A stretch of DNA of 51,694 nucleotides from JAGVJT01 sp964471225. Lineage in GTDB: Bacteria; Pseudomonadota; Gammaproteobacteria; Legionellales; Legionellaceae. A program made the position numbers and the translations under genes. The DNA lies in the NCBI GenBank assembly GCA_964471225.1, contig CAYYEZ010000006.1, positions 1-51,694 on the forward strand, given 5' to 3'. Below are positions 17,211-28,800 of this stretch, in pieces. Every line of letters starts with the position of its first letter. Position 1 is the first letter of the stretch. The notes under the pieces were generated by a model. That model was not told where the DNA came from, made no database searches, and saw only the letters and a list, made by a program, of their open reading frames with translations.

Positions 17211-18125
17211 TCAGTGTGCCTCATGCATAACATGGTGAGCCTCATGTGGCATCATATAACGCATGACCACACCATCAAATAACCCAGGCTCTACATCACC
17301 AAAATCCTTTGTTGGAACCTTAATAGATGGAGGCACCAATTGATCCCAAAAAATAGAAGATGATAATTTTTCTGAAGTTTTCTTCACGGAAGAAACCCAA
17401 TCAGCAAAGGCCTCATCGGAAACAACCTCTGTATTAAAGTTCATTTCAGAAAAGCCAATCCCGGTGTAGTTGGTCGCAAGCCCTCTGTAATCACCCAGTG
17501 CATCAGCAATTAAATGTAGCTCTGTTTTCATTCCAGTCATGGCATAAATTTGACCGCCTAATTGAGGAATAATAAAGGAGTTCATAGGTGATGCCGCAGT
17601 AATTCTAAAATCGACCGGCGTGTTCACAGGAAGCTTCATATAATTGATTGTCGCGATTTGATATTCTGGATAAATAAACAGCCATTTCCAGTCGAGTGAA
17701 ATGACCTCTACTTTCACCGGCTTTTTCTCGGAAACAAGCGGCTTGTATGGATCTAAGTCGTGCGTCGTTTTCCACGTCGCTGTGCCTAAGATAGCAATAA
17801 TTGTGATTGGGATAGACCACCAAATCAGCTCTAGAATCGTACTGTGACACCACTCAGGGCTATATTTCCCGTTACGCCCCTCTCGATAACGCCATCCAAA
17901 CCAAAATGCCATGAAAATAACGGGGATCACCACAATCAACATGAGCTCTATAGCGAATATCGATAGTTTTAACTCTTCAGTTGCAATCAATCCTTTCGGC
18001 GAAATTGCGCCAGAATCACAACCAGCCAACATGAGTAGAACCGCAGCCATTAAAGAGGCTCCGATATACTGCACACGCCGTTTCCCAGGAGATTCAGGCG
18101 ACTTTTTATAAGTTGTTTTCAGCAT
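17211..18125 (-). CDS. cyoA: cytochrome bo3 ubiquinol oxidase subunit II (lipoprotein)
   Basis: COX2-type subunit without the CuA ligands, as expected for a quinol oxidase. A lipobox (LLMLAGC) lies at about residues 31-36, followed by two membrane helices (ELMLIVVIPVIFMAFWFGW and LIWWSIPITIIAILGTAT) and a periplasmic cupredoxin domain with SLDWKWLFIYPE and SFIIPQLGGQIYAMTGM. The length is 304 residues. The ATG follows AGAAGGAGAAAGTCACGC. It is the first gene of cyoABCD, with an FNR-type box 119 bases upstream. Confidence 0.95.
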   Translation of the reverse strand: MLKTTYKKSPESPGKRRVQYIGASLMAAVLLMLAGCDSGAISPKGLIATEELKLSIFAIELMLIVVIPVIFMAFWFGWRYREGRNGKYSPEWCHSTILELIWWSIPITIIAILGTATWKTTHDLDPYKPLVSEKKPVKVEVISLDWKWLFIYPEYQIATINYMKLPVNTPVDFRITAASPMNSFIIPQLGGQIYAMTGMKTELHLIADALGDYRGLATNYTGIGFSEMNFNTEVVSDEAFADWVSSVKKTSEKLSSSIFWDQLVPPSIKVPTKDFGDVEPGLFDGVVMRYMMPHEAHHVMHEAH

Positions 18126-18243
18126 GCGTGACTTTCTCCTTCTGAGTATTTTCGTCTTTTTCTATTTGCTAATGCCGATAGTTAAGAACTGATCGGGATT
18201 AGCCTATTCTGCGTCATTCTAATTTTTTTCAAGAGTGATAACC

Positions 18244-18257
18244 TTGATCTAGATCAT
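18244..18257. promoter_or_regulatory. FNR box upstream of cyoA
   Basis: TTGATCTAGATCAT matches the FNR consensus TTGAT-N4-ATCAA at nine of ten positions. It lies between fnr and cyoA and overlaps the fnr stop codon. FNR represses cyo in enteric bacteria when oxygen is absent. The same logic, with fnr directly upstream of its target, is likely here. Confidence 0.7.
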
Positions 18258-18961
18258 GGAAAAACTGAATAAACAGATCCAACCGCAGCAATCGTTTTAA
18301 GTGCACTGAGTTGTAAAATTTGTATTTTTTTATGATCGATAGCAATTAATTTGTTTTTCTTAAATTGAGATAAAATTCTGCTAATGGTTTCTGCAGTAAG
18401 CCTCAGATAATTTCCAATATCTTGACGAGACATGGGGAGTAAGAAGGTCGTTTGCATGACTGAGGGGGACAATCTGTGACATAAATCAATCAAAAAAGCC
18501 GCAAGACGCTGCTCCGCCGTGATAGAAAACAAATAAGAGCCCACGTTCAACTGTTGGCTCATGAGATATAAAATATGCTTCTGAAGCGCAGGCTCAGTTT
18601 GAATATAATCAAGAAAGTTATTATATGGAATCTCGCAAACCACGGCATCCGTCAACGCAATCGCTGAAAAACGATAAGATTGTGTATAAATCGCCTCAAA
18701 ACCAATCACTTCACCAGAAAAATAAAATCCATGGATAAACTCGTTTCCATGCGTATCCACTTGATACGTCTTGATATTTCCAGAGCGAATCGCATAAATA
18801 CTGCGAAATGCATGTCTTGCATGATAGAGCAAATCTCGTTTTTTGAGATGCATATGCTGTCTCACCACACAATTAATTGAATTGCTGCAAGAGGGCTCTT
18901 GATTATGCATATTGCAAAAAAGAGAAAATGAGCAATTTTTGCATATTGAATGATTCATCAT
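18254..18961 (-). CDS. fnr: FNR/ANR-type oxygen-sensing transcription regulator
   Basis: CRP/FNR-family regulator, 235 residues. The N-terminus has CKNCSFSLFC, the C-X2-C-X5-C spacing of E. coli FNR. The fourth cluster ligand is in VVCEIPYNNF (VCEIPF in FNR), so an oxygen-labile 4Fe-4S cluster is expected. A cyclic-nucleotide-like beta-roll follows, then a dimer helix, then a winged helix with DIGNYLRLTAETISRILSQF, which has the E--SR recognition residues of FNR. DUF2892 lies immediately upstream (stop adjacent to this start) and cyoA downstream. The role is probably the switch between aerobic bo3 respiration and low-oxygen metabolism. Confidence 0.93.
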   Translation of the reverse strand: MMNHSICKNCSFSLFCNMHNQEPSCSNSINCVVRQHMHLKKRDLLYHARHAFRSIYAIRSGNIKTYQVDTHGNEFIHGFYFSGEVIGFEAIYTQSYRFSAIALTDAVVCEIPYNNFLDYIQTEPALQKHILYLMSQQLNVGSYLFSITAEQRLAAFLIDLCHRLSPSVMQTTFLLPMSRQDIGNYLRLTAETISRILSQFKKNKLIAIDHKKIQILQLSALKTIAAVGSVYSVFP

Positions 18962-19159
18962 CTATGATCGACGCTTTATTTTACTCAGTAAATAAGGGAT
19001 AGAGCACCAACCAATCCAACCCTCGAGAACAAGGACTACGCCGACTATCATAAAGAAAGATTTACTCATGCCGAGCAATGCGGCAAAAAATAATATTGCG
19101 CCAATAATGGCTCGATTAATCCTATCAGTTTTATCAATATTGCAGTGCTTTATAAACAT
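18962..19159 (-). CDS. DUF2892 small inner-membrane protein
   Basis: A 65-residue protein with two transmembrane helices. It fits the DUF2892 (YgaP C-terminal-like) pattern: DKTDRINRAIIGAILFFAAL, then SFFMIVGVVLVLEGWIGWC and a short basic end. The ATG at 19159 follows AGGAGTGTTGTG; a longer open frame upstream lacks a site and lies in the divergent promoter region. The stop abuts the fnr start, so both genes are probably one transcript. The biochemical function of the family is unknown. Confidence 0.8.
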   Translation of the reverse strand: MFIKHCNIDKTDRINRAIIGAILFFAALLGMSKSFFMIVGVVLVLEGWIGWCSIPYLLSKIKRRS

Positions 19160-19255
19160 CACAACACTCCTATTAAAATTCAAAGTATACATCCAGCCAT
19201 AGAAATATAAAAAATCATCTACACTTAAAAGTATCAGCAACATAAGGGTAATATC

Positions 19256-21508
19256 ATGCCACAAGAGCATAGCAAACTATTTAAGGATATTTTTTCATCA
19301 CAAGAGACACCACCACTATGTATTCCACAAGAAAGAATACGAAAACAATTAGATAGTGGTTGCTCTTATTTAGCAATAAGCGACTTATTGCGAGAAGCCA
19401 ACGACGCTCAATTTGGGATCGTGTCTACATATGATGAGGCTAACACCGCATGGGTGCGAGACGCAACAGATTCTATCCCACTAAGTAAGAGAATTCCTCA
19501 TGATCATCCAGTTTTAGACGCAAATAACGCTTTGCTTCGGTGTTTATCACGTTTAAGACCGATTGAGTTCGCAATTGGAAAAAAAGGTGGAGACAATTCA
19601 GAAAAAATACGACACCGAATGAAAAATGAATTTGCCGAAATCAGTTCGCTTATTTTATCGATTGCGAACGACAGCAGCATCTCGGATGAAGAAAAAAGAG
19701 AAAAAATTAAAAATGCCGAGAAACAATTTAATACTTTATTGGTTCGAAACTTACACGATGCTCATTTGGCAGAAGGCTGTGAGACAAAAGAGGATGCTGA
19801 GAAATTATTATTTCACTATCGTAATTTATCGTCTGTTTTAGAGCCGGCGCGAACATTAATCACTTTAACTTACGATGCAGCAGCCAAGATGTTTCAAAGA
19901 GAAACTCAATATCCTGTCACTGAAAAAACAGACAAGCAAAAAGAAGAACTCAAAAAGTTAAAAATCGTCAAAAGAAACCCATATAAAGAAGAGAGAAATT
20001 CACATACCTCTCAAAAATTAGCGATGCAAGAGGCAGATAGCTTATTTGCAGATCTGATTGCTGATCCTTCTATGGCATTATCTGCGCAAGCACGCAAAAC
20101 ACATCTAGTGGGCTCAAAAAATGCATTTATTGTAAAAAATGAGTTGATTCCTGGCGAACTCAATGATGATATTTACCGTCAGTCTGCAACAGAAGACAAT
20201 ACACTCTGGTTAGGAAGGATGGGCTCACCTGTTTTTGTAGGCAAAGGCGAAAGTGAGGCCACACTACAGGAACATACACAGCAAAATCTAGAACAAATAC
20301 GAAGGAAAGCCAAAGCCCTCAGAGGAGCAGATCAAGCATTACATCTTACCGCGTTAAATACAGTAAGCCCGCAAGAAAATCAATCCACTATCATCCGACA
20401 TTTATATGGCGCAACGAGGCAACAAAAGAGTGGTGATGATATTTCTTATGCACCAACGAATGTGGATGGAACTTTTCGATTATTAGACGTATCACCGACT
20501 TTGGGACTCCCTACTGAGACATTTGGTGGCGTTTCAGGATTGAAACAGGCAGACCGCCTTGAGTCAGTTTCTCGCATCATGCGGGCTGCTGCAAAAAAAA
20601 CAGGTACTCTTTCGTTGGTGAATTGTGCGAGTGGCCAGGATAGAACCGGCACCGCGGTAGAAAAAACCACACAGGATTGGATGAGAGAGCGATATGCTGC
20701 TCTAGCCGTATCAGATGACCATATCGAAACGATGCGCGCTCAAGGCGGGAATGCTGCCGAAATCACAACACATCATGTTCATGGTTCTCCTGGCATGAAA
20801 GCAGAATCCATGGCCAATAATTTTTTTGGATTCGGCAGAAAAACATTTTCCTCTGCCGCAAACCGTGAGTTTTACCGAAAAAGCTCTGGCACAAACAAAA
20901 AAAATACTGTAGGTGATGTGAGCTTTTTAAAAACATCGAAGGAGTATGAAGATTCGCTTGTTGCATTTGAAAGTACGCTCAATAAAAAACCCCAAGATCC
21001 AGGAAAATCAGAATTATACATGGCAGGCCGTGCTATTTTAGAGCAAATTAAAGTAATAAAAGAACAAGACCCCAAAAAATCGAGTGATCTAAAATTGATC
21101 TTAGATTCAGCGAAACGCTGCTTTGATGAATCAAAAGACGATAAAAAAACGCCAAAAAATGTTGATGAGTTACTCAAAATAACAAAAAAAGTATCAGAGA
21201 ATAAAGCGGCGGCATGGCAAAGACTTGCCACCGGATTAGCACTTTTTTGTTGTATCGCATTAGTCGTTGCAGGCATCATGCTCTCTGCTCCAACAGGCGG
21301 TTTCAGTTTGTTAGCTTCAGCGGCAGCCGCTGCTTGTGCATATAAACTTTCTGGCGTTCACACTGAGCAATTGATTGTTCAAAACCAACGAAAAAAACTA
21401 TCTTCTTCAGTCGAAGTTTATAAAGAAGCTTTACAAAAAATAGAAAAAACGCCAAGCGAAGAGTCGGAAATAGAAGATGAATCTACCCCACTGATCAAAA
21501 AAACCTAA
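19256..21508 (+). CDS. CX5R phosphoinositide-phosphatase-like effector candidate (SidF/SopB type)
   Basis: A 750-residue protein. The central region has LVNCASGQDRTGTAVEK with the CX5R phosphatase loop C457-R463, matching the CxxGxDRTG signature of SopB/IpgD and Legionella SidF, which remove phosphates from host phosphoinositides. The last 100 residues hold two adjacent hydrophobic segments (LATGLALFCCIALVVAGIML and FSLLASAAAAACAY), a membrane hairpin like the one that anchors SidF to the Legionella vacuole. An acidic tail ends in SEIEDESTPLIKKT. There is no signal peptide. The family call rests on the motif and layout; translocation is inference. AAGGGTAATATC precedes the ATG, and the gene is divergent from DUF2892. 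Confidence 0.75.
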   Translation: MPQEHSKLFKDIFSSQETPPLCIPQERIRKQLDSGCSYLAISDLLREANDAQFGIVSTYDEANTAWVRDATDSIPLSKRIPHDHPVLDANNALLRCLSRLRPIEFAIGKKGGDNSEKIRHRMKNEFAEISSLILSIANDSSISDEEKREKIKNAEKQFNTLLVRNLHDAHLAEGCETKEDAEKLLFHYRNLSSVLEPARTLITLTYDAAAKMFQRETQYPVTEKTDKQKEELKKLKIVKRNPYKEERNSHTSQKLAMQEADSLFADLIADPSMALSAQARKTHLVGSKNAFIVKNELIPGELNDDIYRQSATEDNTLWLGRMGSPVFVGKGESEATLQEHTQQNLEQIRRKAKALRGADQALHLTALNTVSPQENQSTIIRHLYGATRQQKSGDDISYAPTNVDGTFRLLDVSPTLGLPTETFGGVSGLKQADRLESVSRIMRAAAKKTGTLSLVNCASGQDRTGTAVEKTTQDWMRERYAALAVSDDHIETMRAQGGNAAEITTHHVHGSPGMKAESMANNFFGFGRKTFSSAANREFYRKSSGTNKKNTVGDVSFLKTSKEYEDSLVAFESTLNKKPQDPGKSELYMAGRAILEQIKVIKEQDPKKSSDLKLILDSAKRCFDESKDDKKTPKNVDELLKITKKVSENKAAAWQRLATGLALFCCIALVVAGIMLSAPTGGFSLLASAAAAACAYKLSGVHTEQLIVQNQRKKLSSSVEVYKEALQKIEKTPSEESEIEDESTPLIKKT

Positions 21509-21665
21509 CACGTAGAATATGTTGATTCTCTATCGTATCCACCTGCTCAGCAAGTCATCGCAAGATAAATTATCTCTTCGAAGCAGCCGTATGAGTTGCG
21601 CATCATCGATTCAAAATTTTTACCAAGCGCAAAGTCAGACATCTTGTAGTTACTGTGGGACTACA

Positions 21666-22844
21666 TCAAACAAATTGACCCGCAGCGTGCCCCGAAGCCC
21701 AGGCCCATTGAAAATTATATCCGCCCAACCAACCCGTGACATCAAGGACCTCACCAATAAAGTACAATCCTTTGACTTGATGAGCTTCAAATGTTTTTGA
21801 AGATATTTCATCACAATCTACTCCGCCTAAGGTGACCTCAGCTGTTCGGTAACCTTCAGTCCCATTCGGTTTAATTGTCCAATCTTGAATTGTTTTTGCG
21901 ATATCTAAAAGTTGTTGTCGATTAAACTGTTTCAAAGGTCTATTTAAATCTTTCTCAGTATAAAAGACATCTAAAATACGCTTAGCTAAATATTGAGATA
22001 ATACAGTTTTACAACTACTTTCACCTCGTGCCTGCTGAGCATCAAGCATAACTTGATACAAATCTATCTCGGGTAGACCTTTGATTAACAATTCATCTCC
22101 TGGCTGCCAATAAGAGGAAATTTGTAAAATAGAAGGACCACTTAAACCTCGATGCGTAAAAAGTAAGCTTTCATTAAATGATTGATTCTCACAAGAAACC
22201 AAACAATCTATAGAGATGCCTGATAAATTTTCATAACGCAATTTATCTTCGATATGAAGCGTCAACGGCACAAGACCTGCTTTTGTCGGATAAACATTCA
22301 ATCCAAACTGTGTTGCAATCTGATAGCCAAAGGGGCTTGAACCTAATGTTGGGATAGACAATCCGCCTGTTGCAACCACCAAAGAACTACATTGATAACG
22401 TGTGCCGTGACTTTCTAAGATAAACCCATGTTCATTTTGCCGTATTTCCGTAATAGTTTGGTTTAATTTCACCTGAACTTGCGACTCATCACACTCTTTG
22501 AGTAACATTTCCACGATACGTATAGATTTATCTTCGCAAAATAATTGGCCTAATTTTTTTTCGAAATAAGGGATTTTATGTTTTTCGACTAACGCTATAA
22601 AATCAAATGGCGTATATCGACTCAGTGCAGACTTACAAAAATGGGAGTTATGAGAAATAAACTGCTGTGGACTCGTGTGTAGATTTGTAAAATTACAGCG
22701 CCCACCGCCAGACATCAGGATTTTTTTACCAGGCTTATTAGTTTTATCAAGCACCAAAACTCGTCGGCCTCGCCTACCCGCGGTGGCCGCACACATCAAG
22801 CCCGCAGCCCCTGCCCCTATCACAATCACATCAAGGTGTTGCAT
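21666..22844 (-). CDS. YhiN/HI0933-family FAD-dependent oxidoreductase
   Basis: A 392-residue flavoprotein. The N-terminal dinucleotide-binding loop is VIVIGAGAAGLMCAAT. The family motif KKILMSGGGRCNFTN follows, and the C-terminus carries GEVLDVTGWLGGYNFQWAWA. The length is typical. The exact reaction of this widespread family is not established. The 157 bases between it and the preceding plus-strand phosphatase gene hold no convincing gene. Confidence 0.9.
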   Translation of the reverse strand: MQHLDVIVIGAGAAGLMCAATAGRRGRRVLVLDKTNKPGKKILMSGGGRCNFTNLHTSPQQFISHNSHFCKSALSRYTPFDFIALVEKHKIPYFEKKLGQLFCEDKSIRIVEMLLKECDESQVQVKLNQTITEIRQNEHGFILESHGTRYQCSSLVVATGGLSIPTLGSSPFGYQIATQFGLNVYPTKAGLVPLTLHIEDKLRYENLSGISIDCLVSCENQSFNESLLFTHRGLSGPSILQISSYWQPGDELLIKGLPEIDLYQVMLDAQQARGESSCKTVLSQYLAKRILDVFYTEKDLNRPLKQFNRQQLLDIAKTIQDWTIKPNGTEGYRTAEVTLGGVDCDEISSKTFEAHQVKGLYFIGEVLDVTGWLGGYNFQWAWASGHAAGQFV

Positions 22845-22898
22845 ATATAACCTTTACCTTTTTTCTCTTTAGTAAGCCAAACAGATAGTCTATCTATT

Positions 22899-25800
22899 TT
22901 ACGGCAACGTACTGTTCGCCAAAAAATCCCAAACATCAAGCATATCGACATCAGTATCCATGTCGTTTTGCTCGCCATCAGACTCCTGCTCCAGCTTTAT
23001 TTTCTTAGTTTCAGGAATTGTAGATGAAAAAAATAAATGATCTCGAGCTCTTTTTTTATTTTCTCTCAGATCTGGTGCTCTTAACACCGTTTCAGAGCAA
23101 CGCAAAAGATCACGAAAAGTTAACGCCTGATATTGTTTTTGTTGATTGTAGATATGAACCAATCGCTCTGAATCATCATGACTGATTCCATTGCGATTTA
23201 ATATGGTTATCATTTCTCTTGTGGTGTAGTGAGCAATCCTAAGTAAAATCATACGACGTAATAAAGCCGGGCTTAATTCTCTACGCCCACTCATGTTAGG
23301 CGGGTTCTGGGTTGCAATTAATAAAAATCCTGGTTTTAATGGCCGCTGTCCCTGCAAATCATGGCCTGATAAATATGCATTTAGTTCTTTTTCTAATAAA
23401 GGCGAACTATTTAACTCATCAATCCAAACGACTTTACCTTGATTAAACGCATCATGCAGCATGACCTGCTTATCCACCAAACTTGTACTCACAGAGATAC
23501 ACACGGCCTCGATATTATTTTTTCTAAGTATGGTTTTAACTATTTCTGTTTTTCCAAGTCCAGGCTCCCCCTCTAAAATCAAACCAGAAAGACCGCCGTA
23601 TTGTTGCTCATCATTAAGCAACTTATTGTTTTTTCGATATAAATGCAATTGTAAAAGTTGATCAGCCATAAACAAACCTTGGCGATGCGTTTCCCCCCAA
23701 TCATGCTCATTATCGATAAAAAAATCACTTAAATAGGGTTGTTTAATATCCATTTTTTTAATAATGAATTCTTTTTTCTCTTGTGGCAAACTAGACTCTA
23801 GTATAAGAAAAAGATTTGAATAAAATAAATTTAGCATACGACACCGCATTGTTGCGTAATTCATCTCTGCTAATAACGCAAGCATTTTTAATTCACGAGG
23901 CGAGATCAAGATCTCACTCGTTGAATGCATACATAATTCTTTATAAATCGATGAAATCTGTCTAATTGACCAGGGATTATCTGTAATGATTGGTGCTAAG
24001 ATATTATTTTCAATAGACTCTCGAGATAATGGTCGAAATACAATCGCATTGCCATGTCTTGCAAATAATTTAGCAAATTGTCTTTCGCCACCGTAATTCA
24101 AAGGATTTCCAGCAAAGATCACCTTGTGTTTTTCTGACAACGGATAATATCGACCATCATAGAAAATAGCCGGCTTTTCTAAAAAAAGCCCCTCAAAAAG
24201 ACTCCACTCGGTCAACGTTAAATTCGCTTCATCTAAAAATAAGAAAATCTTTTCTTGAGAGGTGGCACTCAACCAGTCTAATATTTTTTCATTGCCAATA
24301 AATAATTGCTCTCCGGTTTTAAGCCAATTTTTTTGAATAAAAGTTGTTTTACCCACACCAGATAAACCCGAGATAAATACATAAGGCTGTGTGATTAATA
24401 CACGCTCAAGCGTTTCTCGCCGAATGGAGATGATCTCCCCCAATGAACCGCTCTCCGATAACTTATGTGTCGCATGCAGCTCCAATAATCCTTGCCAATT
24501 GTTATCCGTATTCAAATCTTTTGTCCTTTCCCAATACTGATAACGAGCCAATGACTTAGCATAAGGTTCATATAATTTGATAAAATCCGGTAATATCTCT
24601 AACGATAATTTTTTTTGCAGCAATTTCATTTTATCAACAGGCGAATCAATGAGATGAAAAAAATCTAATGCTTCTTTTTTATCAAAAACTAAAGTCAGTT
24701 GTGCGTGATCCTCTAATAAAAAAGGTAACAAACCATTCACAAGATTGGAGCTAAAATCACCTTTCAGTACAACCGACTTTCCCTGATCTAAACATTTTCT
24801 CAAAAACCCTTCTCGTGTACTGAAAATAAAAGGATCACCTTCATCTTGAAATTGAATTTGAATCGTATCTATTAAATCTGACGCATGACACTCAGAAATA
24901 TCAATGATGATCTTATCCGTTAATGTGCTTAAAAAAGCATCCGTATCATTCGTGTATATCAGCTGGGTATTTCTTAACTCAAGGCGCTCTACTGGCATCG
25001 GATTTTCTAGAAAATCACAGTAAACATTTGGCGCCACTGCAATATTTAATGCAATATTTTTTTCGTGGACCTGATCAATAAATTTCGCCCACTTCGCTTT
25101 ACTAATAGACTCGGTAATCAGTATCGATAACACTTTTTCAGTTTGTTCGATAAGACCAGGCAAACGAATTAGCATTCCCTCTTCTACTGCGAAATTTTGA
25201 AAAAACAAACCGTAAGTGTATGAACAAAACACATGTCTTGTTGTCGATTCATTGCTTAGGGGTACTTGTGTATTGAAATAACCCTGTGACTGACTAAACG
25301 AAATAGCCTGCAAATCAAACTTAAAATTTACACAAGAAAAATAACCATCAACCCGTGCTTGTCGCCAGAAATGACAAAATGACTCCAAATGCCAAGGTCC
25401 GTTTTGAATATGAATCGATTCTATGCCGTCTAAACACGCTTGAATTAAGGCACCAGGAGTAAAAGTCCAGCCCGTCTTCGAGGGCAACCATTGTCCAATT
25501 AGTATGGACTCCCAATCATCGCTCTCATATAAATTAATTTGGTAAGCATCTGGCTTAGCTTCACCGAATTGAAATTCATAATCTATGTAATCTTCAAAAG
25601 CGTAAAATTTCACATGATCAAAACGAGAATAAAAATCACTTCCAGGATAAAAAATTTTTTTACTGCTCGACTTCGTATATATTTTATTGCGAAGGCCAAT
25701 AATACTCACGTCAGGTGAAATTGAAAGCCCTTGAATCCTGCGCACATCATCCAATATAGAATTAAACTGAACGTATTGTTCAGGAGTAAAATGCTCATAG

Positions 25801-28800
25801 TTAATGATCAATAATCCTTTGCCGATTTTTAAAAACTGACAAAGTTCCGACTGATAGTCTTGGGTAAAATGACCGACAAAACTTTCGTCTATCTGTAAAA
25901 AGCGTTGTTGATTATTTAACTCAGCAGGACGATGTACGTAGTAAAAAGGAATATTTTTGATTTTTGCTAACACTTGTAAGCCATATTGAAGAGATGACAA
26001 TTGTGTCTCAGTATCGCACTCCAATAACACCTTATTGCTTTTTTTAACCAATTCATCAATAAAAGTGCTCATGGTTATCGCACCTTTGTTTGATAAAGAC
26101 TCCATCATCAAATTTGTTAAATAAACTAACCGGTTATCTTGGGCATCATCTGCTTTAATCGGAGACGATTCAGCTTTAAATGAGGAAGGATCCGATTCAT
26201 TAAGATAAGTTACTTCGGCAGGATAACCACCTAAATCAATAGAAAACCACTGATTCTGATGAAAAATTTCCACAAAAGCATGTATATCATTGAAAACAAT
26301 TCGAGTAGACATGTGAGGGAAGCATTCTGCCATCCATAACTTAAAAATTACAACACGATGACGACATGATCCTGTTTTATTTTTCATAAAAAAATCAAAA
26401 AAATCAATGCTACTCATTGTTTTTTCAGGCTTAAAATCTATTGGATTAAATGATCTTAAATGTTCGATCATATCTGAAATGCTGAAATCTAAATCAAGTG
26501 GGATATTAGGCGGAGAGATCAGTAAGTAAAAAATCAATTTTTTGGCTGAAGTTGTCTTAACATAATATAAGCGTTTATCTAAAGAGTAAGAAAATTGAAT
26601 CGAATCGTCAGATTCCTCAATCACATCATCGGCAAAACAATACCCAATCAGAGTCTCATTTGAATTAAGTGAGGGTAACGAAACCCATTGATCCTCAGAA
26701 GAAATGATATACTGCCCCCTGATAAGATCATATCCATTTTCAATATGATGGTGAAATTGAACGCGCAAATCAGCCTCTTGCTCAATACGATCAATCTCAA
26801 TCAATTGATGATCATTGATCAGCGGCGAGGGCTCTAAAAGAAATGCTTGTTCTAACGATATAGGTGCGTCTGAAACCAACACACGATCAATAATTTTGAG
26901 TCGATAATAACCTGCATCGATTGGCATCCCATTTTGAGACAACGACCAAAAATAACGTTCAGCATAAAGTTTTTCATTATCACAGGATGTCGTGTCCGCA
27001 TCGACATATAGCGAATCCGCATCATCTTCGACATCCTCAATTTTAACTTCTTGCTCAATTATTGACTCCATATCAATAAGCGGTGCAGCACGACAAAATA
27101 CTTGTAATTGTCTTTTACTCAATGAATCACAATCCAAGTAAAGCGACTCTAAACTCATTAAAGAATTAGGAGGAATGAAATAAAAGTCACTTTTTGCGCC
27201 AAAGTTACCCGTTAAATGTAACACTGTGATACTTGGGAACATCTTCATTAATCTTAGCAGCACTTTATCATCAATATGATCTAGTGAGGCGTGCAGGCAT
27301 TCAACATCAATGTGTGGTGTAGAATCAAAACAAATCTCTCCCAGATCAATATTGATATTATCTAATTTTAAAATTTCAAAATCAGTACAATTTTCGACAA
27401 ACTCATACAAATCTCGGGTCGTTAGATTCTCCCTCAAGCTCGAAAAACATGAAGATATTTTTTGACAATCATTTAGGGTGAGCTGTGTAAGACTCATCAA
27501 TTTGTTGCTTGATAAACGAGTGAACGCATTTCCCTCAAAAACGCATTTACTAAAGCTTAACAAAGTGCATGACGATATGAAATTAGCCAGAAAAGAAGCA
27601 CCATCGTCATTGATATAAAAATTTTTAAAGGAAAATTCCCGTATCCTATTAGAAGGAGAAAATAATCGTTGCTGCACATCTAACAAAATAGGTAACCTTT
27701 TTTTCTTACTGATTAAACTTAAAAAATGACACTCAGGGAAAAAATCTAGCCATTTATTGAGTTGATCTATTGAAAAGTCATCATCCACTACGATTTTCAA
27801 AGAAGTCACACTCATAAAAGAGTGCGATAGTTTCTCAAGAAAATGTGAAGACAATTTCATCTTCTTTGGAATATTTGAAAAAGCAGAACATAAATCAAAA
27901 AAACCTTGATCTTCTTCTGAAGTCATGGCTAAAAATAGTTGCTCAGGAATTGGATAATTTAAATTTTTGATTACTTTTAGTTGTGGAAAAGTTTCTGCTG
28001 AAAGTCCAGCTTCAAATATCATTTTTTGAGAATTTGTCTCTGAAAAAACAAGCTCAATAAGATTAGGAAAATGAGAAAGTACAGCAGGCAGATTTAAATT
28101 TGTGTCTAATTTAATAAGGTTTGGGTAAAATCCAACAAGATCATGGACAAGGGTATAATCTGGCGATTGTAAAAATAATTTCAAACATTTAATATTTTCA
28201 ATATGATCAAATAACTCTCGCTGATGACTTGGTGATAAACCAAAATTATCTTTTTCATTAATTGAAAGATGAATCACATCAGGAGATAAAAAATCCAAAG
28301 TATCAATTCTGCATACTTCTAGTGTTAGATTTTTCATAGAGAGTTTTTTCAAAAACGCAGCTAACGCAGAATCAATATGAATTTCTTCTAAATATAAATC
28401 CTTCAAGTTAGATAAATCTGCACAGAAAAACTCTTCTGGAATTGTTTTAGAAAATCTTAAGTATTCAATTCGATGGATAATTTCTTTCAGTAAGCCTTGT
28501 TGCCCCTCTCTACGTATTTTTTCAACCAATTCGGGAGAAATTTTGAGCTCACGGTTAATAACAAAATTATATTCTCTATTTGTTTTAGATGCTTTATAAC
28601 AATCATCCCATTCGATAACCGTATCCAACCTTAACAATTTCTCAAACAAAAAATAGATTTCAGAGAGATTGGTCACATCATATTTTGGTAACCGAGAAGC
28701 AGATGAATCCATTAGATCATTAAAAAAAGTCAAGACAGAAAACATGTCGATCTGATGTACTATACGATCTCGCTGAAATTTAAAAAACGACGAATTGGAT

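Noticed and set aside
21519..21800. Plus-strand frame after the phosphatase-like gene
   Set aside because: Its second half is antisense to the YhiN-family gene. The stretch DKLSLRS resembles the end of the 580-residue protein at 12243-13985, but the DNA does not match, so I take it as chance.
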